DNA of 6,366 nt from an uncultured Clostridium sp. (GTDB taxonomy: Bacteria > Bacillota > Clostridia > TANB77 > CAG-508), in assembly GCA_946498265.1 (NCBI GenBank), contig CAMMNR010000104.1, forward strand, positions 1 to 6,366. Reading direction: 5' to 3'. The notes under the pieces are model-generated. The model did no database searches. It saw nothing but the letters and a program-made list of their open reading frames with translations, and was not told where the DNA came from. Numbering within the stretch: position 1 is the first letter of the stretch; every line of letters starts with the position of its first letter. Shown piece after piece: positions 1-4,952 of the stretch. Both the position numbers and the translations under genes were made by a program.

Positions 1-5
1 AATAC

Positions 6-113
6 ATAATTAAAGAAATTCTAAATTAATTTTTTGGCACCCTTTCACTTAGTCCGAGCTAAAGCTCGACGCGAACATTTTCCAAAAAATTAATAAAGAA
101 TTTCTAAAATTAT
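6..113. repeat. Long imperfect inverted repeat with a GC-rich central hairpin
   Basis: The arms 6-37 and 82-113 are reverse complements at 28 of 32 positions; mismatches fall at 12, 13, 23 and 24. The inner 23-nt part (15-37 with 82-104) matches at 21 of 23. The 44-nt centre holds a second hairpin, CGAGCT (55-60) with AGCTCG (63-68), extended by GT/AC at 52-53 and 69-70 around a bulged C. The centre is clearly richer in GC than its surroundings. The left arm starts only five bases from the window edge, so the element may extend further. No open frame is present. It resembles a small palindromic mobile repeat (MITE- or REP-like), but no transposase ends can be assigned. A role in ending nrdD transcription is possible, although it lies more than 100 bp past the stop codon. 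Confidence 0.6.
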
Positions 114-230
114 TTCAATCACATTCAAAATCATATATTTTAGGATAAGTAGGACCTCTAAATGGGATATGGTAGTTTGGGAGGTCCGTCACTTATGTCC
201 CTAATTTTGGGGATTGAAGGAACGTCCCCT
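114..230 (-). repeat. Multi-block imperfect hairpin directly after nrdD, with a GGGGACG-type motif
   Basis: Five successive blocks pair in nested order: TTCAATC 114-120 with 212-218, CAAAAT 126-131 with 204-209, TAGG 141-144 with 200-203, ATAAGT 145-150 with 191-196, and GGACCTC 152-158 with 181-187. This gives 30 base pairs separated by small asymmetric loops, with a 22-nt apical loop. On the minus strand the motif AAAGGGGACG (232 down to 223) starts inside the nrdD stop codon and leads into the hairpin. The same 10-mer occurs at 6341-6350. The structure would be the first thing transcribed after nrdD and could protect or end the mRNA. It lacks the compact GC stem plus T-run of a classical intrinsic terminator. 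I judge it a dispersed REP-like element rather than a dedicated terminator. Confidence 0.6.
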
Positions 231-2357
231 TTATAAATGTAATACTCTTTCCTTTATTTCTTTTGTTTTTCCTACATTCCAGAAGTTTTCTCCTAGATAT
301 CCACATGTTCTTCTTGTTACATTCATTTTGTTTTTGTCTGTATTTCCACATTGTGGGCATTCCCATTCTAAGTTGTCATTTATTATTATTTCTCCATCAA
401 ATCCACATACATGGCAGTAATCTGATTTTGTGTTAAATTCTGCATATTGGATATTATCATATATGAATTTTACAACTGATTCCATTGCATCTAAATTATG
501 TTGCATATTTGGTATTTCTATATATGATATAGCTCCACCTGATGATATTTTTTGGAATTCACTTTCAAATGATAGTTTTGAAAATGCGTCTATTTTTTCT
601 CTTACATCTACATGATATGAATTTGTGTAGAATCCTTTGTCTGTTATATCTTTTATTTCTCCGAATTTTTCTTTGTCTATTCTTGCGAATCTATAACATA
701 AACTTTCTGCTGGTGTTCCATATAATGCAAATCCTATATTTGTTTCTTTTTTCCATTGTTCTACTTTTTCTCTTAGTTTTTTCATAACTCTTAAAGCAAA
801 ATCATGACCTTCTGGAGTTGTATGTGATACCCCTTTCATTGCTTTTGTTACCTCATATAATCCTATATATCCAAGTGATATTGATGAATAGCCACCATAT
901 AATAACTTGTCTATTTTTTCTCCTGGTTTTAATCTTGCTATTGCTCCATATTGCCAGTGAACTGGACTTATGTCTGATGTTGTTCCAAGTAGTGCATAGT
1001 GTCTACACATAATTGCTTCAAAACATAGTTCTAGTCTTTCATCTAGTAATTTCCAGAATTTATCTTCATCTCCATCTGCTATAATTCCTATTTGTGGTAA
1101 ATTTATACTAACAACACCTTGGTTAAATCTTCCTTCAAATTTGTAGTTTCCGTTTTCATCCTTCCATGGTGATAAGAAACTTCTACATCCCATTGGGCTA
1201 AATACATTTCCTTCGTAGTTTTCTCTCATTTTCTTTGCTGATATGTAGTCTGGATATAATCTTTTTGAAGAACATTTTACAGCTAATTTTGTTAAGTAGT
1301 CATATTTTCCACCTTTTAGACAGTTGTGTTCATCTAAAACATATATTAGTTTTGGAAATGCTGGTGTTACATATACTCCTACTTCATTTTTTATACCTTG
1401 GTATCTTTGTCTGATTATTTCTTCTATAATCATTGCATTTTCTTCGATATATGGGTCATCTTTTTCTAGATTTAAGAAAAGTGTTACAAATGGTGATTGT
1501 CCGTTTGTTGTCATTAATGTATTTATTTGGTATTGTATTGTTTGTACACCTGCTGAAAGTTCTGATTTTAATCTTGTATTAACTAAATCATCAATAACTT
1601 CTTGTGGCAATTTTCCTTTATATTTACTTTCGATTTCTTTTTTAAACTTTTCTTTACTTTTTCTTAAATATTTTCCTAGATGTTTTACATCTACAGATTG
1701 TCCTCCATATTGACTACTTGCTACTGCTGCAATTATTTGTGTCATTACTGTACATGCAACTTGGAAACTTTTTGGTGTTTCTATCATTTTACCATTCATT
1801 ACTGTTCCATTATCTAGCATATTCCCTATATCTATTAAACAACAGTTAAAAATTGGTTGTAAGAAATAATCTGCATCATGGAAATGTAAAATACCTTCAT
1901 CATGTGCTTTTGATATTTTTTCAGGAAGTAGCATTCTTTTTGTTAAGTCTTTTGATACTTCTCCTGCAATCAAATCTCTTTGTGTTGATGCTATTATTGC
2001 ATTTTTATTTGAGTTTTCTTCCATTAATTCTTTATTTGTTGTTTTTATTAATCCTAATATAGATTCATCTGTAGTATTTTGTTTTCTTACTAGAGCTCTT
2101 GTATATCTATATACAATATATTTTTTAGCAAGTTCATATTTTTGAATTTCCATTAATTTTTCTTCAATTATATCTTGAATGTCTTCAACTAACATTCTTT
2201 TTTTACCTAATTCTTCTATATATTTTATGATATTTTTTATATCATCCTTACTTGCTCTTTCTTTTGGTCTTACTTCCTTATTTGCTTTTTCGATAGCTAT
2301 TTGGATTTTTTCTCTATTATAATCTACAGCTCTTCCATCCCTTTTAATAATTTTCAT
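231..2357 (-). CDS. nrdD: Anaerobic (class III) ribonucleoside-triphosphate reductase, large subunit
   Basis: NrdD reduces ribonucleoside triphosphates to deoxyribonucleotides for DNA synthesis without oxygen, using a glycyl radical installed by the activase NrdG in the cytoplasm. The 708-residue product is full length. An N-terminal ATP-cone, the allosteric nucleotide-binding domain, spans about residues 3-95 (KRDGRAVDYNREKI). The catalytic barrel follows, with a Cys pair at 172-173 (FNCCL) and the probable thiyl-radical Cys391 in SPMGCRSFL. Near the C-terminus is a zinc site, CHVCG plus CPQCG (Cys648, 651, 667, 670), then the glycyl-radical motif RRTCGYLG with Gly686. The start is supported by AAGGAGG at 2367-2373, 9 nt upstream. 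The gene is transcribed divergently from a Crp/Fnr regulator, with a palindromic operator upstream (2418-2433). A repeat begins at its stop codon. nrdG, often the next gene, is not within the visible 230 bp downstream. Confidence 0.97.
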   Translation of the reverse strand: MKIIKRDGRAVDYNREKIQIAIEKANKEVRPKERASKDDIKNIIKYIEELGKKRMLVEDIQDIIEEKLMEIQKYELAKKYIVYRYTRALVRKQNTTDESILGLIKTTNKELMEENSNKNAIIASTQRDLIAGEVSKDLTKRMLLPEKISKAHDEGILHFHDADYFLQPIFNCCLIDIGNMLDNGTVMNGKMIETPKSFQVACTVMTQIIAAVASSQYGGQSVDVKHLGKYLRKSKEKFKKEIESKYKGKLPQEVIDDLVNTRLKSELSAGVQTIQYQINTLMTTNGQSPFVTLFLNLEKDDPYIEENAMIIEEIIRQRYQGIKNEVGVYVTPAFPKLIYVLDEHNCLKGGKYDYLTKLAVKCSSKRLYPDYISAKKMRENYEGNVFSPMGCRSFLSPWKDENGNYKFEGRFNQGVVSINLPQIGIIADGDEDKFWKLLDERLELCFEAIMCRHYALLGTTSDISPVHWQYGAIARLKPGEKIDKLLYGGYSSISLGYIGLYEVTKAMKGVSHTTPEGHDFALRVMKKLREKVEQWKKETNIGFALYGTPAESLCYRFARIDKEKFGEIKDITDKGFYTNSYHVDVREKIDAFSKLSFESEFQKISSGGAISYIEIPNMQHNLDAMESVVKFIYDNIQYAEFNTKSDYCHVCGFDGEIIINDNLEWECPQCGNTDKNKMNVTRRTCGYLGENFWNVGKTKEIKERVLHL

Positions 2358-2391
2358 TTTACATTTCCTCCTTCAAATTTTGTATGGGTTT

Positions 2392-2397
2392 ATTATA
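2392..2397 (-). promoter_or_regulatory. Candidate -10 box of the nrdD promoter
   Basis: On the minus strand this reads TATAAT, a perfect -10 hexamer, 34 nt before the nrdD start codon. No good -35 lies 17 nt upstream; the hexamer there (2415-2420) reads ACAGAA. A start site at about 2385 would give a 28-nt leader carrying AAGGAGG. A poor -35 with a palindromic site centred about 40.5 bp upstream is the layout of a class II activator-dependent promoter. The region is AT-rich, so the exact box is uncertain. Confidence 0.5.
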
Positions 2398-2417
2398 TAT
2401 TAAGATTTTTGTTTTTC

Positions 2418-2433
2418 TGTTGCAAAAGCAACA
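2418..2433. promoter_or_regulatory. Palindromic operator, nrdD side (probable Crp/Fnr-family site)
   Basis: TGTTGC-AAAA-GCAACA is a perfect inverted repeat with 6-bp arms and a 4-bp spacer. The 16-bp size and two-fold symmetry suit a Crp/Fnr-family dimer. Fifteen of its bases recur at 2571-2585 in front of the divergent regulator gene, so the neighbouring regulator is the likely ligand. Its centre (2425.5) lies about 40.5 bp upstream of the inferred nrdD start site, consistent with activation. Confidence 0.7.
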
Positions 2434-2570
2434 AATTATTTTATTTTAAAAAATTTAATTTTAAGATTAGCTTTAGTCTAAGGATTACGGTTTTGTTACA
2501 ATTATATTACAAACTTATTACGATGTTATGACTATTATTGCTCTTTTTTATGTATATTTTTTAAATTACT

Positions 2571-2586
2571 TGTTGCAAAAGCAACT
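2571..2586. promoter_or_regulatory. Palindromic operator, regulator side (probable autoregulatory site)
   Basis: TGTTGCAAAAGCAACT shares its first 15 bases with the site at 2418-2433. The 5-bp arms GTTGC/GCAAC are perfect; only the outermost pair fails. It covers the putative -35 (TTGCAA, 2573-2578) of the Crp/Fnr-family gene downstream, so bound protein should block RNA polymerase. That suggests negative autoregulation. Confidence 0.7.
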
Positions 2587-2601
2587 ATTTTTTTGTATAA
2601 T
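2573..2601 (+). promoter_or_regulatory. Sigma-70-type promoter of the Crp/Fnr-family gene
   Basis: The -35 is TTGCAA (2573-2578) and the -10 is a perfect TATAAT (2596-2601), with a 17-bp spacer. A start site near 2608 would leave a leader of about 20 nt containing AAGGAGG at 2614-2620. The -35 lies inside the palindromic operator. Confidence 0.7.
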
Positions 2602-2627
2602 ATGTCTGGTTGTAAGGAGGTTATATA

Positions 2628-3260
2628 ATGAATCTAGACCTTGATATTAGCGAATTTGTAAGTAATTTTGAACATAGTTGTACAAAAGTTCAAAAAAAAG
2701 TATTTTTAAAAAATGAAATTATAACTTCATATATTGCAAAAAGAAATCAATTTTGTATTTTATTGTCTGGTAATGCAGACTTAGTACGATATGATTTAAA
2801 TGGAAATAGAACTATTGTAGAACATTTTTCAAAATATGATATCTTTGGTGAAATGTTTTATAATGTTACTACAAATAATGAATTATTGGTAGAAGCTAGG
2901 AAAAAATCTGAAGTTCTTTTTTATTCATATAATGATATAAAACAAAAATGTAAAAGCAATTGTAAATTTCATCAAGTACTTTCTGAAACTTTGCCAGAAT
3001 TGATTTTAGGCAAAGTAATGAACTTAAATTTGAGAATTGAATTATTGACAAAAAGGTCAATTAGAGATAAATTATTGGGATATTTTACCTTGGTTTCTAA
3101 TAGAAATCTAAGTAAATCTTTTACGTTACCTTTTCCTTTAACAGATTTGGCAGATTATTTGAGCATCGATAGAAGTGCTATGATGAGAGAACTTAAACTT
3201 TTGAAAGAAGATGGATTTATTGAAAAGGTTGGTAATAGAATAATTTTGTTGTATAAATAA
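2628..3260 (+). CDS. Crp/Fnr-family transcriptional regulator
   Basis: This 210-residue protein has the Crp/Fnr layout: an N-terminal cyclic-nucleotide-binding-type beta-roll sensor (about residues 15-105, with FCILLSGNADLVRY and DIFGEMF), a dimerisation helix (about 115-145), and a C-terminal winged helix-turn-helix (about 145-210). The likely recognition helix is in SIDRSAMMRELKLLKEDG. It lacks the N-terminal cysteine cluster of classical Fnr. Its cysteines are 18, 43, 108 and 112, the last two forming CKSNCKFH (CX3C plus His). That resembles a motif I associate with one clostridial Crp/Fnr clade; the ligand is unknown. The start is supported by AAGGAGG at 2614-2620 with a 7-nt gap. The gene is divergent from nrdD, with matching palindromes on both promoters, pointing to control of nrdD and of itself. 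A run of 11 T follows the stop, without a clear stem. The exact subfamily is not assigned. Confidence 0.93.
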   Translation: MNLDLDISEFVSNFEHSCTKVQKKVFLKNEIITSYIAKRNQFCILLSGNADLVRYDLNGNRTIVEHFSKYDIFGEMFYNVTTNNELLVEARKKSEVLFYSYNDIKQKCKSNCKFHQVLSETLPELILGKVMNLNLRIELLTKRSIRDKLLGYFTLVSNRNLSKSFTLPFPLTDLADYLSIDRSAMMRELKLLKEDGFIEKVGNRIILLYK

Positions 3261-3341
3261 TTTTTTTTTTTAATGATTGGTTTTATAGAAAATTTTTCGA
3301 TTTTAAATATTATTATAATATTAAGATGGTATCCTAAAAAA

Positions 3342-3366
3342 TGAACTGTTCCCCTTAAAGTAGACA
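3342..3366 (+). repeat. Left terminal inverted repeat (IRL) of the IS150-group element
   Basis: It begins TGAACTGTT and ends GACA. Aligned with the reverse complement of 4337-4361 it matches at 21 of 25 positions (mismatches at 10, 13, 15 and 21). The first nine and last four bases are identical. Confidence 0.85.
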
Positions 3367-3395
3367 CTAATAAAAAGAGGTGTATACTTTAAGGG
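3352..3395 (+). other. Stem-loop at the left end of the insertion sequence, overlapping the OrfA ribosome site
   Basis: Positions 3352-3367 pair with 3380-3395 at 15 of 16 positions around a 12-nt loop. The right arm ends in GGG at 3393-3395, the first part of the purine-rich stretch AAGGGTGGGA (3391-3400) just before the transposase ATG at 3406. In an mRNA entering from outside, this stem would hide part of the ribosome site. A promoter starting inside the element could avoid it. Such insulation of transposase translation is known for other insertion sequences; here it is inferred. Confidence 0.55.
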
Positions 3396-3405
3396 TGGGA
3401 TTTTT

Positions 3406-4299
3406 ATGGGTAAAAAAATAAAAAACTACTCACAGGAATTTAAACTTATGGTATTAGAAGATTACTTATCAGGAAAATCTGGAGAAATTACTAAAATAGC
3501 AAAATAATATGATATTCCAAAAGACTACATGGTTACACGATGGACTAGAGCATATAAAGAATTCGGTATAGATGGATTGAGAGAAAATCGAGGCAAGACT
3601 GGAATTTCTAAAGGTAGACTTAGGATAAATAATATATCTGCAGAAGAAAGAATCTTGAGATTAGAAGCCGAAAATGCAAATTCAAGAAAAATAGTTGAAC
3701 ATAAAGAAAACATATTAAAAAAAGAAATAATTTTAGAATTATCCAATAAATATTCAATTTCAATACTTTTAAAAGTTTCTAAAGTCAGTCATTCAACATA
3801 TTATGCTTGGTTAAAAAGAAAAGATATAATCACAGATAAAATGAATGAAGATTCATATATTATTAGCAAAATAAAGGATTTATATAAAAAACACAAAGGG
3901 AAATATGGTGTAGATAGGATGACGCATGCTTTAGAACAAGATTTTGGAATTAAAATTAACAGAAAAAGAACATATAAATTAATGAAAAATAATGGATATC
4001 TAGCAGTGATAAAAGCTAAAAAGAAATATAATAAAACTGGCGAAGTACATCCAAAGCATAATGTTCTTAAGAAAAATTTTACCACAAGCTATCCTTTTGA
4101 TAAGATTGCAAAAGATATAACTGAAATTAAGAATACCTTTAGTAGACTTAAAAAATTGTGATATAACTACTGAAATTTCAAATTACATATGGTATTATAA
4201 TAATGAAAGAATACAAAATCTTTAGGATATTTAACGCCAATACAATATAAAGAAAAAGAATTAGAAGGAATAAAAAAAGAGAAAGTATTGCAGAAATAA
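3406..4299 (+). pseudogene. IS150-group transposase (OrfA-OrfB), inactivated
   Basis: Translation from ATG 3406 gives an OrfA-like start (MGKKIKNYSQEFKLMVLEDY) that stops at an in-frame TAA, 3505-3507, inside the helix-turn-helix. The same frame then continues to TGA at 4159-4161. It carries the rest of the OrfA domain (VTRWTRAYKEFGIDGL), a heptad-like stretch (RILRLEAENA), an OrfB start (KKEIILELSNKYSISILLK), an HTH_21-type segment (GKYGVDRMTHALEQDFGIKI) and the first catalytic Asp in KIAKDITE (GAT 4114-4116). The rest of the rve integrase core, including the second Asp, is missing. The C-terminal piece EISNYIWYYNNERIQ reappears one frame away at about 4172-4216. After a one-base loss in the A-run 4215-4218 it returns to frame as KSLGYLTPIQYKEKE, ending at TAA 4297-4299. 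The three lesions, a nonsense codon, an internal deletion and a frameshift, make it non-functional. Confidence 0.9.
3717..3724 (+). other. A7G run at the OrfA/OrfB junction (altered frameshift site)
   Basis: The frame reads TTA AAA AAA GAA ATA ATT, joining OrfA to OrfB directly. With one A fewer it would read TTA AAA AAG AAA TAA: the classical IS3-family slippery heptamer A-AAA-AAG followed at once by an OrfA stop. This suggests that a one-base expansion fused the two reading frames. A natural fusion, or transcriptional slippage on a long A-run, are alternatives. Confidence 0.55.
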
Positions 4300-4312
4300 C
4301 TACAATACTTTC
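4281..4312 (+). other. Perfect 10-bp stem-loop at the end of the transposase remnant
   Basis: GAAAGTATTG (4281-4290) pairs perfectly with CAATACTTTC (4303-4312) around a 12-nt loop containing the remnant's stop codon. A second short palindrome, AGAGAG/CTCTCT, lies at 4314-4326, followed by a T-rich stretch to 4334. It could act as a weak terminator for the element, but the T-rich part is not directly against the main stem. Confidence 0.4.
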
Positions 4313-4336
4313 CAGAGAGTCTCTCTTTCTTTTTAC

Positions 4337-4361
4337 TGTCCACTTTTAAGGTAACAGTTCA
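4337..4361 (-). repeat. Right terminal inverted repeat (IRR) of the IS150-group element
   Basis: Read on the minus strand it begins TGAACTGTT and matches IRL at 21 of 25 positions. It sets the right end of the element at 4361, 29 bp short of the stop codon of the neighbouring minus-strand gene. Confidence 0.85.
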
Positions 4362-4390
4362 AAATAGAAACCCTCTTACATTAAGTTGTT

Positions 4391-4813
4391 TTAAAAACCT
4401 ATAAGATACTCCCTAGTGCCAAGCTCTACATACTTGTTCGAAATCTTAAAAAACCATCTTGAATACGAATAATTATAATATTCTGAATTCAAACGATATT
4501 TCAGTTTAAGATTATATTGCTTACAAAATCTTTTTATATCTTCAGGCATAATTCCTCCTTCTAATCTAGCTCTTAACTTATAGTCATCTGGAAATTGTAG
4601 CTTGCTTAATGCAAGAGGAATAAATCTCCTTTTTACAAAAATGCCTATCGTTACTGATGGTCCAAAAGAAGATTGTTCAATTAATAAATTTCTGATATAC
4701 TTTTCAATCATAATCCAATCTTCAGGTGTCCGATGCAGTTTTCTTTCATTTTCCTCCTTACGTTTTTGTTCGTATCTTATCAACTCTGCTTTTACTTGTT
4801 CTCTTAAATTCAT
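4391..4813 (-). CDS. Hypothetical protein, 140 residues
   Basis: I do not recognise this protein. It is probably real: AAGGAGG (4821-4827) lies 7 nt before the ATG, TATAAT (4854-4859) lies 41 nt before it, and the frame is open for 140 codons. The product is soluble in appearance, with no signal peptide or membrane segment. The first 50 residues are highly charged and probably helical (LREQVKAELIRYEQKRKEEN). The middle holds FGPSVTIGIFVKRRFIPLAL, and the C-terminal third is rich in Tyr, Lys and Arg (SEYYNYSYSRWFFKISNKYV). The many basic and aromatic residues would allow nucleic-acid binding, but nothing proves it. It lies between hisS (139 bp away, same strand) and an insertion-sequence remnant 29 bp past its stop, so it is an isolated small gene. 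No terminator is visible after it; the insertion may have displaced one. Confidence 0.8.
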   Translation of the reverse strand: MNLREQVKAELIRYEQKRKEENERKLHRTPEDWIMIEKYIRNLLIEQSSFGPSVTIGIFVKRRFIPLALSKLQFPDDYKLRARLEGGIMPEDIKRFCKQYNLKLKYRLNSEYYNYSYSRWFFKISNKYVELGTREYLIGF

Positions 4814-4833
4814 AAAAAAACCTCCTTAAAATG

Positions 4834-4845
4834 TTGTATTTACAA
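4834..4845. promoter_or_regulatory. Short palindrome near the start of the 140-residue gene
   Basis: TTGTA-TT-TACAA is an inverted repeat with 5-bp arms. It lies between the candidate -10 and the ribosome site of the 140-residue gene, around the expected start of transcription. It could be an operator, but such palindromes are common by chance in AT-rich DNA. Confidence 0.25.
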
Positions 4846-4853
4846 TATTGATA

Positions 4854-4859
4854 ATTATA
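4854..4859 (-). promoter_or_regulatory. Candidate -10 box for the 140-residue gene
   Basis: The minus strand reads TATAAT. The best -35 candidate, TTGAAA (4882-4887), is 22 bp away, which is too far for a standard promoter, so the -35 is unclear. The box shows that this gene could be transcribed independently of hisS. Confidence 0.4.
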
Positions 4860-4901
4860 TCTTAACATATTTTACATGATATTTCAATGTTTTTGTATTT
4901 T

Positions 4902-4946
4902 GTAAATAGTTTTCAATAGATTCCAGAATTTTTTCCTATTATTTAC
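4902..4946 (-). terminator. Weak AT-rich hairpin after hisS
   Basis: GTAAATA (4902-4908) pairs with TATTTAC (4940-4946) around a 31-nt loop, starting 6 nt past the hisS stop codon. The stem is short and AT-rich and no strong U-run follows, so this is at best a poor terminator. No better candidate is visible in the 139-bp gap. Confidence 0.2.
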
Positions 4947-4952
4947 TATATT

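Larger units (their letters stand above)
3342..4361 (+). mobile_element. Degenerate IS3-family (IS150-group) insertion sequence, internally deleted
   Basis: The 1020-bp element is bounded by 25-bp inverted repeats that match at 21 positions and both begin TGAACTGTT. AAA flanks both ends (3339-3341 and 4362-4364) and may be a 3-bp target duplication, although the site is A-rich. Inside is a broken OrfA-OrfB transposase. Elements of this group are usually about 1.4 kb, so some 300-400 bp are missing, matching the absence of the second catalytic Asp. It sits between the convergent regulator and 140-residue genes: 81 bp after the stop of the first and 29 bp from the stop of the second, disrupting neither. 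It should not move by itself, although its ends might still be used by a related active copy. Confidence 0.88.

Noticed and set aside
6..230. CRISPR array or tRNA gene in the left intergenic region
   Set aside because: The repeats are inverted, not regularly spaced direct repeats, and the hairpins do not form a cloverleaf or contain the conserved T-loop sequence.
1324..1713. A 129-codon open frame on the plus strand opposite nrdD
   Set aside because: It lies entirely within the complete nrdD gene on the other strand, has no ribosome site, and its Ser/Phe/Leu-rich product is what antisense AT-rich coding DNA gives.
2501..2506. A second TATAAT on the minus strand as an additional nrdD promoter
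   Set aside because: The hexamer 17 bp upstream reads ATAACA and gives no support, and the leader would exceed 130 nt. The box at 2392-2397 fits the operator and start codon better.
2358..2627. NrdR box or adenosylcobalamin riboswitch upstream of nrdD
   Set aside because: No pair of NrdR-type ACACTATATATAGTGT sites and no conserved cobalamin-riboswitch core are visible; the only strong signals are the TGTTGC palindromes.
3301..3325. Possible terminator hairpin after the Crp/Fnr-family gene (AATATT repeats)
   Set aside because: The pairing is all A/T in a low-complexity stretch and no T-run follows; the T11 run at 3261-3271 precedes it and has no stem before it.
3801..4085. A 94-codon minus-strand open frame within the insertion sequence
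   Set aside because: It is antisense to clear transposase sequence and lacks a ribosome site; the hydrophobic Phe/Leu/Ile composition is an artefact of the Lys-rich sense strand.
3529..4161. Intact 210-residue transposase gene starting at ATG 3529
   Set aside because: This ATG is an internal Met of the OrfA domain, in frame with ATG 3406 beyond a nonsense codon, and the product lacks the second catalytic Asp and the C-terminus. It is part of a pseudogene.
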